A stretch of 64,000 nucleotides of DNA, taken from assembly GCA_963693085.1 (NCBI GenBank), contig OY856413.1, forward strand, positions 106,323,501-106,387,500. The letters run 5' to 3'. The stretch comes from Alisma plantago-aquatica. Taxonomy: Eukaryota; Streptophyta; Magnoliopsida; Alismatales; Alismataceae. This document shows, piece by piece, positions 1-13,700 of the stretch. The notes under the pieces were generated by a model. The model ran no database searches. It worked only from the letters and a program-made list of their open reading frames with translations, and was not told where the DNA came from. Position numbers and translations under genes: made by a program. Position 1 is the stretch's first letter, and the number at the start of each line of letters is the position of its first letter.

Positions 1-2011
1 GAGACCAAGAGATTAGAGATGGTATCCCAAAATTCAGGATCAATGGTTTGACAATTTAATCTGAACTAATTATCAAATTCTACTAATACTAAACAAAAAA
101 GCTGGAATAAAATAAAACATTTGCATACCTTGTCAAAATAGGATCTACGACTTCTATCTGCAGTAGAAATCTATCTATTCCTCCTTCGCAGTTTGTCTCT
201 ACTTCAAGCAAATCTGAAAGGAAGATTGCGCTCACTGGACACTATGTTCCAGTCTCCTCACGAGACTGGGATCAGTCCGGACCATTGGATCTTAGATCTG
301 ATGATGGTCCACATCACTCATATTGTCCACAAATTTGAGATAAATCCTATTTAAAACGTGACATTTAATACTTTACAGGGACTATCTCCTCACTTTAGGA
401 TAATTTGTAAAATCCATATCTCCTTATTCGTACATCCTTTTTCAACCAAAATTTAGGGAAATATTCATCTTGGCTTTATCTACTCGCATACCAAATTTGA
501 GTCCCAAACTAAAAAGGAAAAATGCATTATCTTTGTGTGCAAGTTATCCTTTAATAAAGCTTATTTAATTGGCATTTTCTCTTTCTTCTCCTATTATCTT
601 TGCAACTTGGACTCCTTGGAACCCAAGAAATCCCAAAGGTACAAAATCCATCCTTGAAGGATAATTCTTAGCATTCTAGATGCTTCTACATTTTTCTTTT
701 CTCATTATCTTAGTTATTCCTTTATTAATTGATTTCTTTTCCTTTTTATTTCCTTTTTCTCATTATTGGGGCCAATATCCAACAATTCCCACGAAAATAA
801 ACATACAAGGCTATTTATCAAAGGAATCTACTCAATTAACTTAAATCATACAAATAACATAATCATACATTTATTGGGGAAATTGCATTTCCAACCAAAA
901 GAACCCAAAAATTGGGGTCGTAACAACTCGTCTCTGGCCAACGCGCTTGGAGGCGGCAACGCAAGGGGGTGCCCATCTGCATGATCTACTGGATTGATGA
1001 TCGGGGAAGTAGATATTGAAGAAGAAAGCGACAGCACCTTCCATAAGAAATATAGCCTACACATACATATATACTTGTACCAACATAGAAACATTATGTT
1101 GTTCCTGCCTCTTGGGGCCTTTGCTTCTGGATTTAGGAAATAAGGACTTGCCAATTCTTTGGTCTCTTAGCAATGTATGTAAAACCACATGATCTGTTAA
1201 AAGATATTGTTTTATCTTCTATCCATAGATTTTTCTCTCTCCTTAATATATCCAAAAAACCAAGTATCCTCCCCACATGGAAACTCATTAAATCCTTTTC
1301 CAATCATACTACATAATCAGGGTTCATTGGGTTACCTTTTATATACCAAACTTCTCCTTTCTTTAAACCATGTTTCCTATCTCCTTTAGGAAACTTACAT
1401 ATTGTTCCATTATTTGGGTTCTAAGAAAAAGGTGGATAATCCTATAATTAATTATCTAATCCACATATTATCTTGGACATCTATTATGATCATGAACATC
1501 CTCAATGTCCAAGACATATCTCAGGGACCCATTTGTAAACTATGATTATCCCAATTGGGTTGAGATGCATCCCAAAGGCCCATGAATCACACCTTGTCCT
1601 TCTAAAGGTTCTATGAGCTTAATTACATTCCTGATTACCAATCTAAGGCTCTGATCATCATTTCATCTTACATTAGCCTCGTATGAACACATATGTTCAA
1701 AAGCACATTATTGACTTAAATTGATCATTTAATCTAATTCTAGGGTTTGGATCATCAATCTAAGGTTCCTCAATACACTTCATTATTATATGTTCCCTAA
1801 TTCATTTAGGCTTGAAATCTACGAATGTCAAGGATGTAACCATATGGGTTTGTGTACAAATACTTCAGTAAATGCTTTTAATAAGGGTCTAATATGCTAA
1901 TTTACTACCTATGTGACATATTGATTAAAAAATCATTCTAGAATATTCCTTAGACTTATAGAGTAAGGAAGAGGAAAAGGAATGAATAATAATGCTTTAA
2001 ACATGTTAATG
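1..2011. other. AT-rich spacer, no gene recognised
   Basis: No open frame here looks like a known protein. The short frames around 766-1390 have no recognisable motifs and non-coding composition. Two small hairpins at 249-310 are the only structure I can point to. The sequence resembles decayed retrotransposon or intergenic DNA. Confidence 0.6.
249..310. repeat. two adjacent short hairpins
   Basis: An 8-bp perfect stem (CCAGTCTC / GAGACTGG) with a 5-nt loop lies at 249-269. It is followed by the inverted pair GGACCAT / ATGGTCC spanning about 277-310. No terminator or MITE ends were identified, so the role is unknown and chance is possible. Confidence 0.4.
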
Positions 2012-2027
2012 TGATATGAAATTATTT

Positions 2028-2305
2028 TTTTTCTTTTGAAGTTAAGCCATCATATTTCATTAATCTAGCAAATATGTCTCAGCATAGTTCAACACATAAG
2101 CGAGGAAAGAAGAAGAGAAACTAAAACTATTTATACTTGAGACTGTCCTACGGGCTAGCTGGTGTGTTAAACCATTGGCTTGCCTCCTACAGGACAGAAA
2201 TGAAATGCTAGGGAAAAACTTAATAGACCGAGCAATGTCCTTCACAAAGGTGCCCAGGAGATCCCTCTGGTTTGTTGCTCCAGTAATGAGGTTTTTGACT
2301 ACCTC
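2028..2305 (-). mobile_element. 5'-truncated LINE fragment with 16-bp target duplication
   Basis: The direct repeat TGATATGAAATTATTT occurs at 2012-2027 and again at 2306-2321. Between them is a minus-strand segment whose 3' end carries a short A-tract (T-run on the plus strand at about 2025-2032). A poly(A) end, a long target duplication and the terminal coding region of a LINE together identify an L1-type insertion. It was truncated after only about 280 bp, as often happens in target-primed reverse transcription. Confidence 0.85.
2060..2305 (-). pseudogene. LINE ORF2 C-terminal fragment (end of RNase H-like domain)
   Basis: About 80 codons are open on the minus strand, reading out of the insertion boundary and ending at the stop at 2060. 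The stretch containing FLSCRRQANGLTHQLARR matches the last conserved block of plant LINE RNase H-like domains, where an aromatic residue and Arg-x-x-Asn are followed by a His-x-Leu-Ala motif. The endonuclease, reverse transcriptase and the acidic RNase H residues are all absent. The Met at the right of this frame lies in flanking DNA. This is a dead 5'-truncated copy and has no function. Confidence 0.75.
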
Positions 2306-2321
2306 TGATATGAAATTATTT

Positions 2322-5300
2322 AATATGAGAAATTGTGGTAATAATGGAAAATATGCCAAAATTCATAAAAGGAAGAATAATTGGTTAAAAATAATTTGAG
2401 ATTCATTTTCTTTGGGTTTGGTTTGGCTTGGAGGCCAAGTTTCACAATTTTAGAAAATTAATAATTATCTTTGCATTAATTGGAACTGGAAAATATGAGT
2501 TTTTATCTAAATTATTAAATAAATTATTAAACAACTTCAAAAGTTGAAACAAACCTAAAATTCATAGTTTACATGTCAAAATGAGTCTATGTGTGAATTT
2601 TCATCCAATGTGGAAAATCTTAAATATTTTATTTTGTCCAAGAGAGAGAAAATAATTTAAAGACTAAAAATAGTAAATATACATTGACAAAAATGAATAT
2701 CAAAATCGTGTTCTACATGTTTATTAGTGCTTGTAGACCAAGTTTCATATTTTTTGAAAGTTTCTATATGGCTCTAATTAATTAAAAGGATAAATAAGTT
2801 ATAAATTTAAATGTATTATATAAAATAATAAAAGTCTTCAAATAAATAAAATAGTTCCAAATTTATGTTCTACATGTTAAAATATATATATTTGAATGAA
2901 TTTTCACTCAATTTGGAATTTATTTGATGAGAAGGTGAATTTAGGAGAGAGAATGTGTGTCAAACCTTCAAATTGTTACTTTAAATAATAAACAACTTCA
3001 ACAAATGAAAATAATAGCAAATTCGTATCAAACATACTTAATATGACTTATGGATGAAGTTTCATTAGTTTTGGAGAATCCTAGAGTCATTAATGCATGA
3101 GGAAAGGAAAAATAAGATTTGCTTAAAATAATAATAAAATTCTTCAAAAGAAAAATATAATTGCATATTCGGATTCTACATACTTAAATAAGCTTAGGTA
3201 CAAAATTTTATTAAATTTGGAGTTCATTTGCACCCTCAAATAATTATAAATAAATTTATATATTAAATGCATCAAAAGACCAAAGTTGGAAAGTTGTATT
3301 AAATGTTCTTAGCCATCTCCTACCTCTAGCCGCATGAATAGTAAATGTGGACCAAAAGGGTATGGTATTTTGGGCATAACTCTTTTTGTGAAATAACTTG
3401 CATCTATTGTTATGTTACTCGTGTCATTTTGTGGAGTATTTAGGAAATACCCAATTCTCTCTCCAAAGCACCTTACGGCCACTTCCCTCCTTGCTACTTT
3501 CGTCATCCTCACTAATATATACCCATACCCCGATCATCCTTAGCCATTTTGCAAACTTCCTCTCACCCTAATTTCCCCAGTGCACATGTGTTTGGATGTC
3601 AAAGAGCTCTGGTTCGTTCTTTGGTTGCGGCGCATCGTGCGAGCAGGTGAATCCATCAATCTTCAAGTTTGTTTTGAGTTGAGTTTGTGGTAGTTTGCTC
3701 TTCATTTATGTAGGTTCATATTGTTGTTTGGTTACTTCATGAGTTTTTCCCCAAAATCAATCGAGCTATTGCTACTAGTAATCTGCAATGGTGTGAGCAG
3801 GTGGTTGGGGATGAAGTCCTCTTGGTCAATCTCGATTATACCCCTTTCTTTCCCTCTTTCTTTTGCTTTTTCACGTAGGGGTAATTTGGTTATTCAGCTT
3901 TTTTTTACTTTCTTGGTGCACATATTAGTTGGCATGGACTGTTGACTTGGTGCCCCATGGTTGGGCCAAGTCATGTGGCCCACCCCTCTCCCTCTCTCTC
4001 TCTCTCTACTTTTCTCGGGTTATTTGTTGACGTGGCAATTTCTCGTTGGTCAAATTTCAACAAGAAATCATATCTTTCGATTCTGTTGTCCAAAAATAAA
4101 AAGAAAATATGTTCTGAACTCATAAAAACATGATATTTTTAATAAAAATGTTTTCAAGTATTGGTCTTGAGTTTTGTCGAAGGTTATTTTCTATAAATTA
4201 ATTTAATTACTTAAAAATCCCTAAAATGCACTTTAATCCGTATAACTCCAAAAGATGCAATATTATATGTTTTCTTAATCATAAAAACCTAACTAAGTTA
4301 GTGGTGATGTTTTCAAGGTGTGAATTGAGGTTTTGTATGAAAAGTCCAAAAGTAGTGTTTTCTTTACATTAATGCATATATCATACCCTAATACATGGTT
4401 ATACACTAGAAATAGGAAAAGTTGATGTTGGATCATCTAAAAGTAGTGAAAGTTGATGATTGAATTCTATATAAAAGGTATCTGCATTCTTACACCCTAA
4501 GTTGGGAAATTTGTGATCCAAACCCCATTTTCCTTAATGAGTCATTAATTGAGCCCTATTTCCTTTATTATGGTTTCTCTTGTTCTAATTGCCTCAAAAA
4601 TTAGATTTGAATATTGTTTCTTGGATCTTGGAACCCCAATGCCATGTTGCAATTATATGATGATTTATATTACCACTTCACTTTTTCTTGAGCATGATGG
4701 TTTATTTGGGTATTTAGCTATAGTGGTAGTACTTATGTACAACCACCCATAGTTTAGGGCATGTGTTATTTCGCCCTGTGGAATGTGTTTACTCTCCCGC
4801 TGGGGAATGTGTTATTTCTCCCCAATATAAAATATTTTATGGGTGACTGGAAATGTGATTACTCGCCCCTCATCTATAGGTTGGGGTCCGATAGGTGACT
4901 CAACCCTACTTAGTTAATGTAGTCCAATTAATATAATGCATGCTACTTCTTATTATTTATTTGTTATGGCAAGAATCTTTTGTTTATGCCTCATTCTCTT
5001 GGACATTTCATCTCATGATGAACCTACAACCTTAAGTTTCATTATTGTTCTTACCTTTGTTTCTTTCCTTTGTTGGGTGTTTTCCCAACCACCTAGTATT
5101 ATGAACAAGATCAAAGAGAACTTAGCTTTTGGCATGTACCTAGCTCTTGGAGATGTTGCTTTGGATACAAGACTTGAAGTAGTTTAGAATTCCCTCTATC
5201 TAGATCCTTTTGTTGTTGTAAACCCTTTATGGTAGAATGATGATGTACACTTATATAAAATTGAATATAGTCATGAAATTATATTCTGCTGCAATACTCT

Positions 5301-7388
5301 TTGGTCTTTTGTATACCATATAAATAAAGATTTGAAAATTTTACACATGTTTCAACATACCTTTTGAGTATGTTGGGAATGGAGGTTTGATTCTTCAAAT
5401 ATTTTGTAAAGGGGTGATTTCACTCTTTTACAAGACTGAATGCCAAGAGTTAACCCTATACGTAAGGGGCCTCTAGGCCATTACTAAGAGATAACCCTTT
5501 ATCAACATGGTCTTCCTCTGCTTGATAAAACTAAGTAGTTGTGTAGAGTCGTGTGTCCTTATCCTGAGAATATAGGTAGGTGCACAAGGGCATATAATTG
5601 ACATATATGATTGTGTTTTCAAGTCTATTCAATTTAGTATAATCAAGACAAAATATGGTAGTCATAGGGAACATGTAGCTCAAACAAGTACATATAGACA
5701 AACATTTTTTACATTACATACATACAAGCAATTTACAATAGCACTAGTCCGACTAATACTAGGATAAAAGTGTACCTTGATATAAGAGCACTAGATTAAG
5801 AAAATTGATTAAGGATTATTTTTAAATATTTAATAAGAATCATATAAAGATATCCTAAAATATAATCGACGCATGGTTTCATTAAAAATAGTAAAACATA
5901 TTCCACTTATTATATTCATAAAGGTTGGATGTTTCCCCTAATATAGGTGTCATGTCTTACAACATTGATTTTAACATCTCAATTAATGCAAGTTCATCAT
6001 CATATACCATCATTAAATCATGAATCATTTCTAAATTAGGGTGATACATCATAACTATATTGAGGATATAATATTAAACCTTCATGATCTAAATAAAGAA
6101 ATCATAATATCCAATCAAGATTAATGTCTTACCTATTGTATCATCCATTTCAATCCTATTGAGTTATTTTCATGCAAGGTAGACCATGAGAGAATAAATG
6201 AGATCCAGTTTGATTTCATGTCATAATGATCTACAATTTATTGATATGAATCATCAAATAGCATGTATAATCATTAGGGTGATATTTGTACAAGGTTATA
6301 TCTCAATTTAGCAGCATGTGCATTATCTCACATTTTGTTTCTGTTTAGGTCACTTAGTCACATTGGGGCACAAGAGTGATCCACATGCCATTTAGGTGTG
6401 CAAAGGAATATATATTTACTAGTTTTGAGATCACGTGATAGCCTTGAGTGACATAACATCAACATTTGAACAAGGTTTAATATTTAACATTAAATGTCTA
6501 AATTAATCACCTTTCATGGTTCATTTCACATCATAAAATCATAAAGTATTACATGTATGAACAAGTTATATCATTTGATCAAAATTTATCAAAAATTAAT
6601 TATTCATAGTTCCAAGGAGGATTTGAGTCATTAATAGGTCACTTCTTGCATAAGGTTCAAGGTCCATCAATAAAAGCACATAAGTGTCATATTCATGCCA
6701 TATAAGCATAATTTAGCACATAAGATGATTAAGCTTGGATCTTGGGTCATTAGGGTTAAAACATACTGATCTTAGATAAACATAACAATTTGATGCATGT
6801 CAATTCATAGGTGAGCACTAAATGTCATTAAACATGTAAAAGAGATCTAAAGATGTCATTTTTAGAATATCAAAAGAACTATGAGTGGAATCAGTATGTG
6901 AAACCAATTTTGTTGGATAGATATCATTTTTATAATAAAAATTCATATAATATTTCTAACATGTGGCCAAAGGAAGCTTCATATACACATTTCGCAAATT
7001 TGACTTTTTTATAAAAAATTTGTGTGAGAACTATCAAAATTACCTTTTTTCTTGAAAAAACAAAGGTGTTGATCTTGGGTCATTAATGAATCCAGCCCTG
7101 ATTGATGGTAGATACTACTTGTACCCACTAGAACTTATAGCAAGTGAGGGGGAGAAGAAATATATTATGTCAAAGTGAAGTGCCACGATCCAACAGTGGG
7201 GGGATCTTCTTCCCCACCCAGTCTGCTTACGTAAGTGTAGCAACACCTCGTGACTAGATTGTCACCAATTTCTTGGAGGGTGAGGATGATAGGGGCTGCT
7301 GAGCTCCATGATGTGGTTGTCCTTCTCTGGAAAGGCCCCGTAAGTGGCATGTTGGCCTTGCCTGTAACCAGGGTGATGAGGACAACAA
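2322..7388. other. AT-rich spacer with no recognised gene
   Basis: About 5 kb with only short frames, none of which matches a protein family I know. It contains a CT microsatellite near 3990. A short internally repetitive patch at about 4755-4830 repeats 'gtgttatttc' and 'ggaatgtgtt' type words and resembles retrotransposon LTR sequence. Old, unrecognisable mobile-element remnants are the likeliest content. Confidence 0.5.
3986..4007. repeat. (CT)n microsatellite
   Basis: A short CT dinucleotide run, interrupted once near its start, in otherwise unremarkable AT-rich DNA. Confidence 0.85.
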
Positions 7389-8862
7389 TGTTGACTTGAG
7401 ACTTATGCATTGTCCATATTTTGATAATGACTTAACCATTCCATTCATATGTATCTAATATGTTTGTTTAAGATTAATTTCGGGCATTAGGTATATGACA
7501 AGGATCAAATTCACCAAGCCCTAGATTTCCCAAGTTCAAGTCAAAACCAAAGCAAATGCACTTTTGTGGAAAACACTCCAAATCACCTTACAATATTTTG
7601 TAATCATTTATATTGATGATATGACTTGTAACTAAGATGAGTAAAAAATCAACGACACTCAATTCCATCATTTGATCACTTAAAAATCAGTTTGGTAAAC
7701 TTGTCACAATAATTTAATTAGTCGAGTTTGAATCTCACTGATCAGCGATGGATTTTTGGAAATGATTGGATCGGTCGAATTATACACTCTTTGAATTATA
7801 CATCCAAGGGCTTACATTTCTGATCAAAGTTGATTTTGGTTGATTGATCGAGTTACCCCAGGACAAACTCAACCGAAAGTTTGAAAATTGGCTTTTTCAG
7901 ATAGTGGATCGGTCGAGTTACCCTTATCGAAACTCTAGCAAATGCACTATACGAAAAATGCAGAAAAAGTAATTCCAACCATTGGAGAATTGTTAGAAAC
8001 GAAAATTGATCCATTGCAAGTTGTAAAATGGCTATTTTTCATTCTTAAGTGATCCCACACTCAAAGGAATACCCCCAGCTATAAATAGGGCCTCGTGGAG
8101 TTCATTCCAAGGTTGCTCATTCATGTTATCCTTGGTCCTTACTATAGTTGAGTGTGCTATTCCCCTTTGATCCCCTTCCTCTCTCTTCTTTACAAAGCAT
8201 TTGTGATTATGAATGAGTTAGGCATGTTCTAAGAGAGATACTCCATTGTTTCCTCGTAAAGATCTCCATATTTCTACTTCCTAATCCCCTTCTTTAACGA
8301 ACAAAGGCTGAAGTGATCTTCTCCGAGTGAAAGAGGAGTTATTGTTCTTCTTCAAGGCTGAAGAAGGTGTGAAGATCTTCTCCAAGTGAATGAGAAGGAC
8401 AAGGCAGAATATCCAAGGAACTTGGTGGGTAAATCCTCAAGGTTTAAGACTTATTACAAGGAGGAGATGTCCAAGGAGAAGGAATCGAGCTACTTGCAAG
8501 AGTGGGTAAGACCTATTGTGAGGTACAAGACTAGCTCTTGGATAGGTAAGCCCTTGGATGTAAGGTGGTCTTCTTGTATGTCTTGTAATGGAATATAAGT
8601 ATGCATGGGTTGTAAAGTCCTAGAGGTTGACCTCTCTAGTTAGTGGACTGACGGACTCCTAGTTTGGAGATTGGAACTACTATAAACACTTTGTCCAAGT
8701 ATTTGTTTCAATCTCTCTCATCCTTGTTATGCTTGTTTAGATAGGACCTCAAATTCACTTTTAGCATTTGGTTTAAATTGATATAATTTGAAGGTCTAAC
8801 TATTCTTGTGTAAGTTTTGAAGCTCTATTCAACCCCTCCCCCCTAGAGCCCTAGATCCAACA
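7389..8862 (+). repeat. copia 5' LTR
   Basis: The LTR starts TGTTGAC and ends GATCCAACA, immediately before the primer binding site, giving about 1.47 kb. A TATA box (CTATAAATAG) lies at 8079-8088, placing U3 to its left. The purine/pyrimidine-rich tail ending in ATCCAACA is characteristic of SIRE-type plant LTRs. The start was inferred from the terminal TGTTG/CAACA inverted repeat, because no second LTR is available for comparison. Confidence 0.7.
8079..8088 (+). promoter_or_regulatory. TATA box of copia LTR
   Basis: CTATAAATAG sits in the middle of the LTR, about 0.8 kb before its end, as expected for the LTR promoter. Confidence 0.6.
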
Positions 8863-8864
8863 AG

Positions 8865-8876
8865 TAGCATCAGAGC
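8865..8876 (+). other. primer binding site, initiator tRNA-Met type (mutated)
   Basis: TAGCATCAGAGC differs at two positions from the usual TGGTATCAGAGC complement of initiator tRNA-Met. It lies two bases after the LTR end. Confidence 0.7.
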
Positions 8877-8914
8877 AAGGATCTTCTCCAATAAATCTCC
8901 TATAAGATGAAAAG

Positions 8915-10642
8915 ATGGGTGAGAACCTACTTGGTTACCTCAACCTAGAGGGAGACTTCTCCATGCGCCCCCAGGTCTTCGACGGCACCAACTTCCTCTA
9001 TTGGAAGCAGCAGATGCAATTTTACATTCAAGGAATGAACTTTGATATGTGGAAAGTGATGATTGCACCCTACAAGGAGACAACTAGAGTTGTATCTACT
9101 TAGGATGAAGCATCTCTAAAGAATGCATAGCTCAATGCCAAAGCAATTAGCATCCTCTATGCAGCCCTCACTCCTTCCAAGTTCAATTGCATCTCTTCAT
9201 GGGATACAACCTATGAGATATGGGACAAGTTGTGCATCACTTATGAAGGCACAAAGCAAGTGAAGGAGGCAAAGATCTATATGTTTAACATCCTCCTAGA
9301 GAACTTCAAGATGGGGAATAAAGAAGGAGTTGCTGAAATGTACTCAAGACTCAACATCATCATCAATGGCCTAGCTGCTTTAGAACATACTTTGGATAGA
9401 GGAGCAATCAACTCAAGGATATTAAGGTCTCTTCAAAAGATATGGGAGTAAAAGGTGACCTCCATTAAAGAAGTAAGAAGTCTCGGTGATCTTCCAACCG
9501 AGGAGATTATTGTCAATCTTCAAGCTCATGAGTCAAGACTTGACAACCAAGAAGTGGAAGTAAAGAAAGAAGAAAATGAATCAAGGAATATTAAATATAG
9601 TGCCTTCAAAGCTCAAGCGGAGGCTCTCATTCTTCAACACCAACTTGATTTATGGACCTCTCCCTCCTCCTCTAGTGAATATGATAGCCCTAGTGATCAT
9701 GAAGCCAACTTCTCCGAGGGAAAGCACTTCAAAGGGAAGCAATCTTCTTCGTCTACTCCAAGGTGCTACAAGTGTGGTCAAAAAGGACACTACAAGAGTG
9801 AATGTCCTAAGGCTAGAAAGTCACACCACAAAAGTAGCTCCAAGAAGGAGGAAGAGTATAAGAAAGATATAAAATACAAGAGGAATGACAAGAAGGAGAG
9901 GAGGCACAAAGACGCAGCACATGCATCTTGGGAAGGATCATCCTCTAGTGGCTCAAGCTCTGATGGAGATGGAGAATTCCACCTTGCACTCACGACCTCA
10001 ATAAGTGAAGATATCGGTGAGGTAAGTGAGGTAATTTTTCATGAGTTAGCTAAAGAAACTCTTACTGACATGCTTGTTACTACCCATTCTTCTTATTTTG
10101 GATGTAAATCTAAAAAGAAGAGGTCGGCTAAAATCATTGATGATTTGTATGCTAAACTTGATATTCTTGAGCAAAATGAGAAAATTCATCTTGAGAGCAT
10201 TGATTCCTTGCAAGGATAATTTCTTGATCTTTAGCTCCAATATAATGAAGTTGTAGAGAATGGTGTCTATCTTAAGAATATTGCATCTATTAAGGAAGAT
10301 AGCCAAAAGTGCCTTGATGAGATAGAGTTACTTAAATCTAAAAATGTAGAACTTAAGCTTATTAGTGATGCTCGTAGAGATGAGAGAGAGGTTTATCTCA
10401 AAGAAATTAAATTGCTTAAATCAAAAAATGCTAGGCTTATTGCTCAATTTAATGATTTATCTTCTAGACCTATTTTGCCTAGTAATTATGTTGCTTCTAT
10501 TACTCTTGAAAAGTATTCTTACTTGACTACGGACCTCTATTTAGAGGCCCACCTTGTTCATGTTAGAGATGATCTTGCTAGTTTGTCTTCCGCAGTTATC
10601 TCTCTCACTGATGATAATCATAAACTTAGAGCCTCTCTATAG
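8915..10642 (+). pseudogene. Ty1/copia Gag, SIRE-like, with several stops
   Basis: One reading frame from the ATG at 8915 to 10642 encodes a copia Gag. The N-terminal block holds FDGTNFLYWKQQM, followed by a UBN2-type capsid region (to about 9450). A zinc knuckle, CYKCGQKGHYKSEC (CX2CX4HX4C), lies at about 9763-9804. A Lys/Glu-rich coiled-coil tail resembles the long Gag extension of SIRE elements. In-frame stops occur at about 9101, 9128, 9449, 10217, 10232 and 10640. A frame change near 10665 precedes a last recognisable Gag-protease linker phrase. Gag would package the element RNA in cytoplasmic particles, but this copy cannot make an intact protein. Confidence 0.8.
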
Positions 10643-10734
10643 AAATTCCTCAAAGGAAGAACTCCCTAAGTGAAATCCTTGATCACTCTACCAAACAAAG
10701 TGGTACTAGTGGTTTGGGATTTGTAGGGGGATGG

Positions 10735-13700
10735 TGTGGTTTTGCACGCACATGTGGTATTTTGATATTTATAAGATTTCCCCTAACTAGGTTCACTCAC
10801 AACACTAAAATATGCTCCTGCCAGCTCACAGGGTCATGTTATAGTATAGGTGAGAGGCAAGTAAAGGGGGTTGAACCACAGGGATAGAGGGGCACTAGAG
10901 CTTATTCGGTGTTGGCTATGTTCCTAAAGAGGAGACTAGGGTTTAAGGGTTTAAAAAAGGGGTTTTGGTTTGAATTACACATGCAACAAGCAAGTGAAGG
11001 CAATATGGAAACTGGATTACGAAAAACTAGGTTATCCTAAGCAAGTTGGACCTAAGAAGCTAGATTAAGAAATCAACTAAGCAAGAGAAAGATGATCAAC
11101 TCTACTCTAGCAAAGCAATTACCAAGTAAGAACTAATCTAACCACTAAAGCAAGCAAGGATCTAGATTAATCCTAACTAGCAAGACTAAGCAATTAGCTA
11201 AAAGAAACAAAGACAATTAAGCTACACTAGCATTAACAAACAAGAAGGTTAATGTGGGTTTCAAGCAATGGATTAGGTAGGTGGGCCTTTCGGGAATATG
11301 ATTTGATATTAGTTGGGGGTGTCAACATGGCATGCAATTATCATAATTAAATCTAGATTACCAAACCAAACAACAAGGCAAGTGCTATTAGAATGTGCCC
11401 TATACTACTAGTTGGAGAACTAGGGTTAGGAGTAATTCTAGTAGGACTTGTCAAGTATAGGTTTCTAGGGTAAGTGGTATTAGGGAAATTGAGAACCAAG
11501 GGTAGGAATGGGAGTAGAGATGGGGGTTTTTCACCTCATGCTACTAGCCAAGTAGCCTTTAGAAAGTCCTAAGCAATTGCACTAGTCGCACTTACACTAG
11601 CTACTTAGATCTCACACTCACATGTAGAAGGTGGATATGTATGTAGGAACAAAGGGGGCTAGCTAGGGATTCACTAATTGGACCTAGGAGCCATTCCTAA
11701 GATTGTTACATACATCCCAATTCCTCCTAGAAGCTAAGTGTCACCAAACATCACAAAGAAAGCAATTTATGTTTAAGAGCAAAAATCACATGCAAGATAA
11801 TGGGAAATAAGATAGAAGCAAAGGCAAACATCATAGAATAAAATTATGTTCATTACAAATTATTCTCCCCCAACATGGTATCAAAGTCACATTTTTACCC
11901 CCAAACATCCCACCACCAGGGGCTTAGCTAGACATAATCAAAGAAAAGGCAAAATAAATAAGAAGAAGGGGATGGGACTCCATGGAGCTAAAAGTAGATC
12001 CTCCTTCTTCACCACCTCGGTGTTGTATCCTTCCTCCAACATGGCTGATGGGCATGAAAATGGAGGAGGTTATGGTAGAAAACCTATAAAACTAGGTTTC
12101 TATGGTGGAATTGGTGGGTGGAGAGTATTAATGCAAGGGAAATGCAATGAATTCTCAAGAGAGGGTGAGGAGTAATGGCAGTTGGGGGAGTGTAGCCTTC
12201 ATGCTCCAGTTGCCACTTATATATATATGTGGTGGGGAAGCACTAGGGTAAGTAGGGGTAGAATAGGAAACATAGTGTAGAAAAATAGTAGGGTTGAGTG
12301 ATCAACTAGATAAAATTAAAAGGATGATAAGAAAGTATGTGTATCACGGAATATGGAATCATACACAAGAGTCAGAAATATGATCATAGGAGAAAGTAAT
12401 TTAAAATGTACAAATTGTGTCTTGAACAAAAGGAGAAGACAACATGAGCAAAGTATGATCTAAAATAAACTTTTGTAGTGATAGAAAGAATGATGGTTAA
12501 TCCACTATTACCTCAAATATAGGTATTTTCTCAACACAAAAGTAAGGGAATGCAACATACATTAAGAGAGTGAAATCAAAAAAAAATTATATGATTTGGA
12601 GATGCAACATACATTAGATAAAGAGACGCAGATCAATTACCTATTATGATTGATGAAATGCAACATATAACAAGAGAGAGAAATAAGATTACTTGCTCAG
12701 TTTGAATAAGGTCATGCAATCAAACCTCACATGGAGTTTACATATGACCAAGGTCGAAACCCTAATTCCATATCATTCTACAATCAACCTATTAAAGGCA
12801 TATATAAGATTAGGGTTTGGTTTACGTTAAATGTAGAAACCCTAAAAATCTCCTTATTATTATTAAGTTAGGTCATCAAGACCATATTATCGTGCAAATT
12901 ATATTTTTCTTTACTTTTTGACTTATATGTTATTTGATACAAATTTTAGAAATATTAACCAAATACATAAATCATTAGAAAAATTACATTATTAACATAT
13001 TAGAATTAATTGATGAGTAGTGTATGCCCTAGCCGATGGTTCTGGCTAGGAGAGGAGACATCGACGGTCGTGAGCACTGCAGCCACCCTAGAGGTCATGG
13101 AAATGTAGCAAAAGTAAGATCAATCCCACATCCAACCCCCATCCATCATGCAATGCTCCCTATTCGGTGAACACATCTAGTGACTTGACTTTTGTCGATG
13201 TCAAAGGAGAATCATCTACATTTGGGGTGCAGGATGACATATACATAAATGTATTTTACTTGATTATATGATGCATTTATCATAATTGATTCTTTCTATC
13301 TTGGCTTCCTATGTAGTTCTCTCATATCTTTCCTTGATTTCAACTTGTATAAAGTGCCTCAGTTAGTTATATTGTTCAATTCTCTTTATTCATCCTTTCT
13401 TCTTCACTTTGTATGTTATGTACTAATATATGTCTTATATCTATATTCCCTCTTCCTTCATTCCCAATTTAGGGTTTCTTATCTGAGTCCCCAAAGCTGG
13501 ATCATAGATGTCAGTTCCAACTGATTCTTAGGTATTTCAATCTTTCCCCTATAATTCAACATCTTCGTATATGAACATTCTAACTACAATGTGGGTCTAA
13601 TAATCCAGAGTCTACTCTTATTATATTGTTAATAGGAGTCATTAGATCCCAATAAGGCATCATGCCAGCTAGACCAGGTTGAACATGCAGTCCTTAAGCC

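Larger units (their letters stand above)
7389..10734 (+). mobile_element. truncated SIRE-like Ty1/copia retrotransposon (5' LTR and gag only)
   Basis: A TG...CA-bounded LTR is followed by an initiator-Met-type primer site and a long copia gag with a zinc knuckle and coiled-coil tail. Protease, integrase, reverse transcriptase and the 3' LTR are missing. Recognisable sequence stops at about 10734, where unrelated LTR-like DNA begins. The lineage call (SIRE/Maximus) rests on the LTR terminus style, the phrase just before the primer site and the extended Gag. No target duplication can be checked because the 3' end is lost. Confidence 0.75.

Noticed and set aside
1..7388. Several 60-100 codon frames as host genes
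   Set aside because: No splice-consistent series, domains or coding composition. AT-rich spacer produces such frames by chance.
11846..12175. 109-codon plus-strand frame
   Set aside because: No recognisable domain and LTR-like surroundings. The phrase resembling a primer site ('atggtatcaaagtc') has mismatches and no LTR end beside it.
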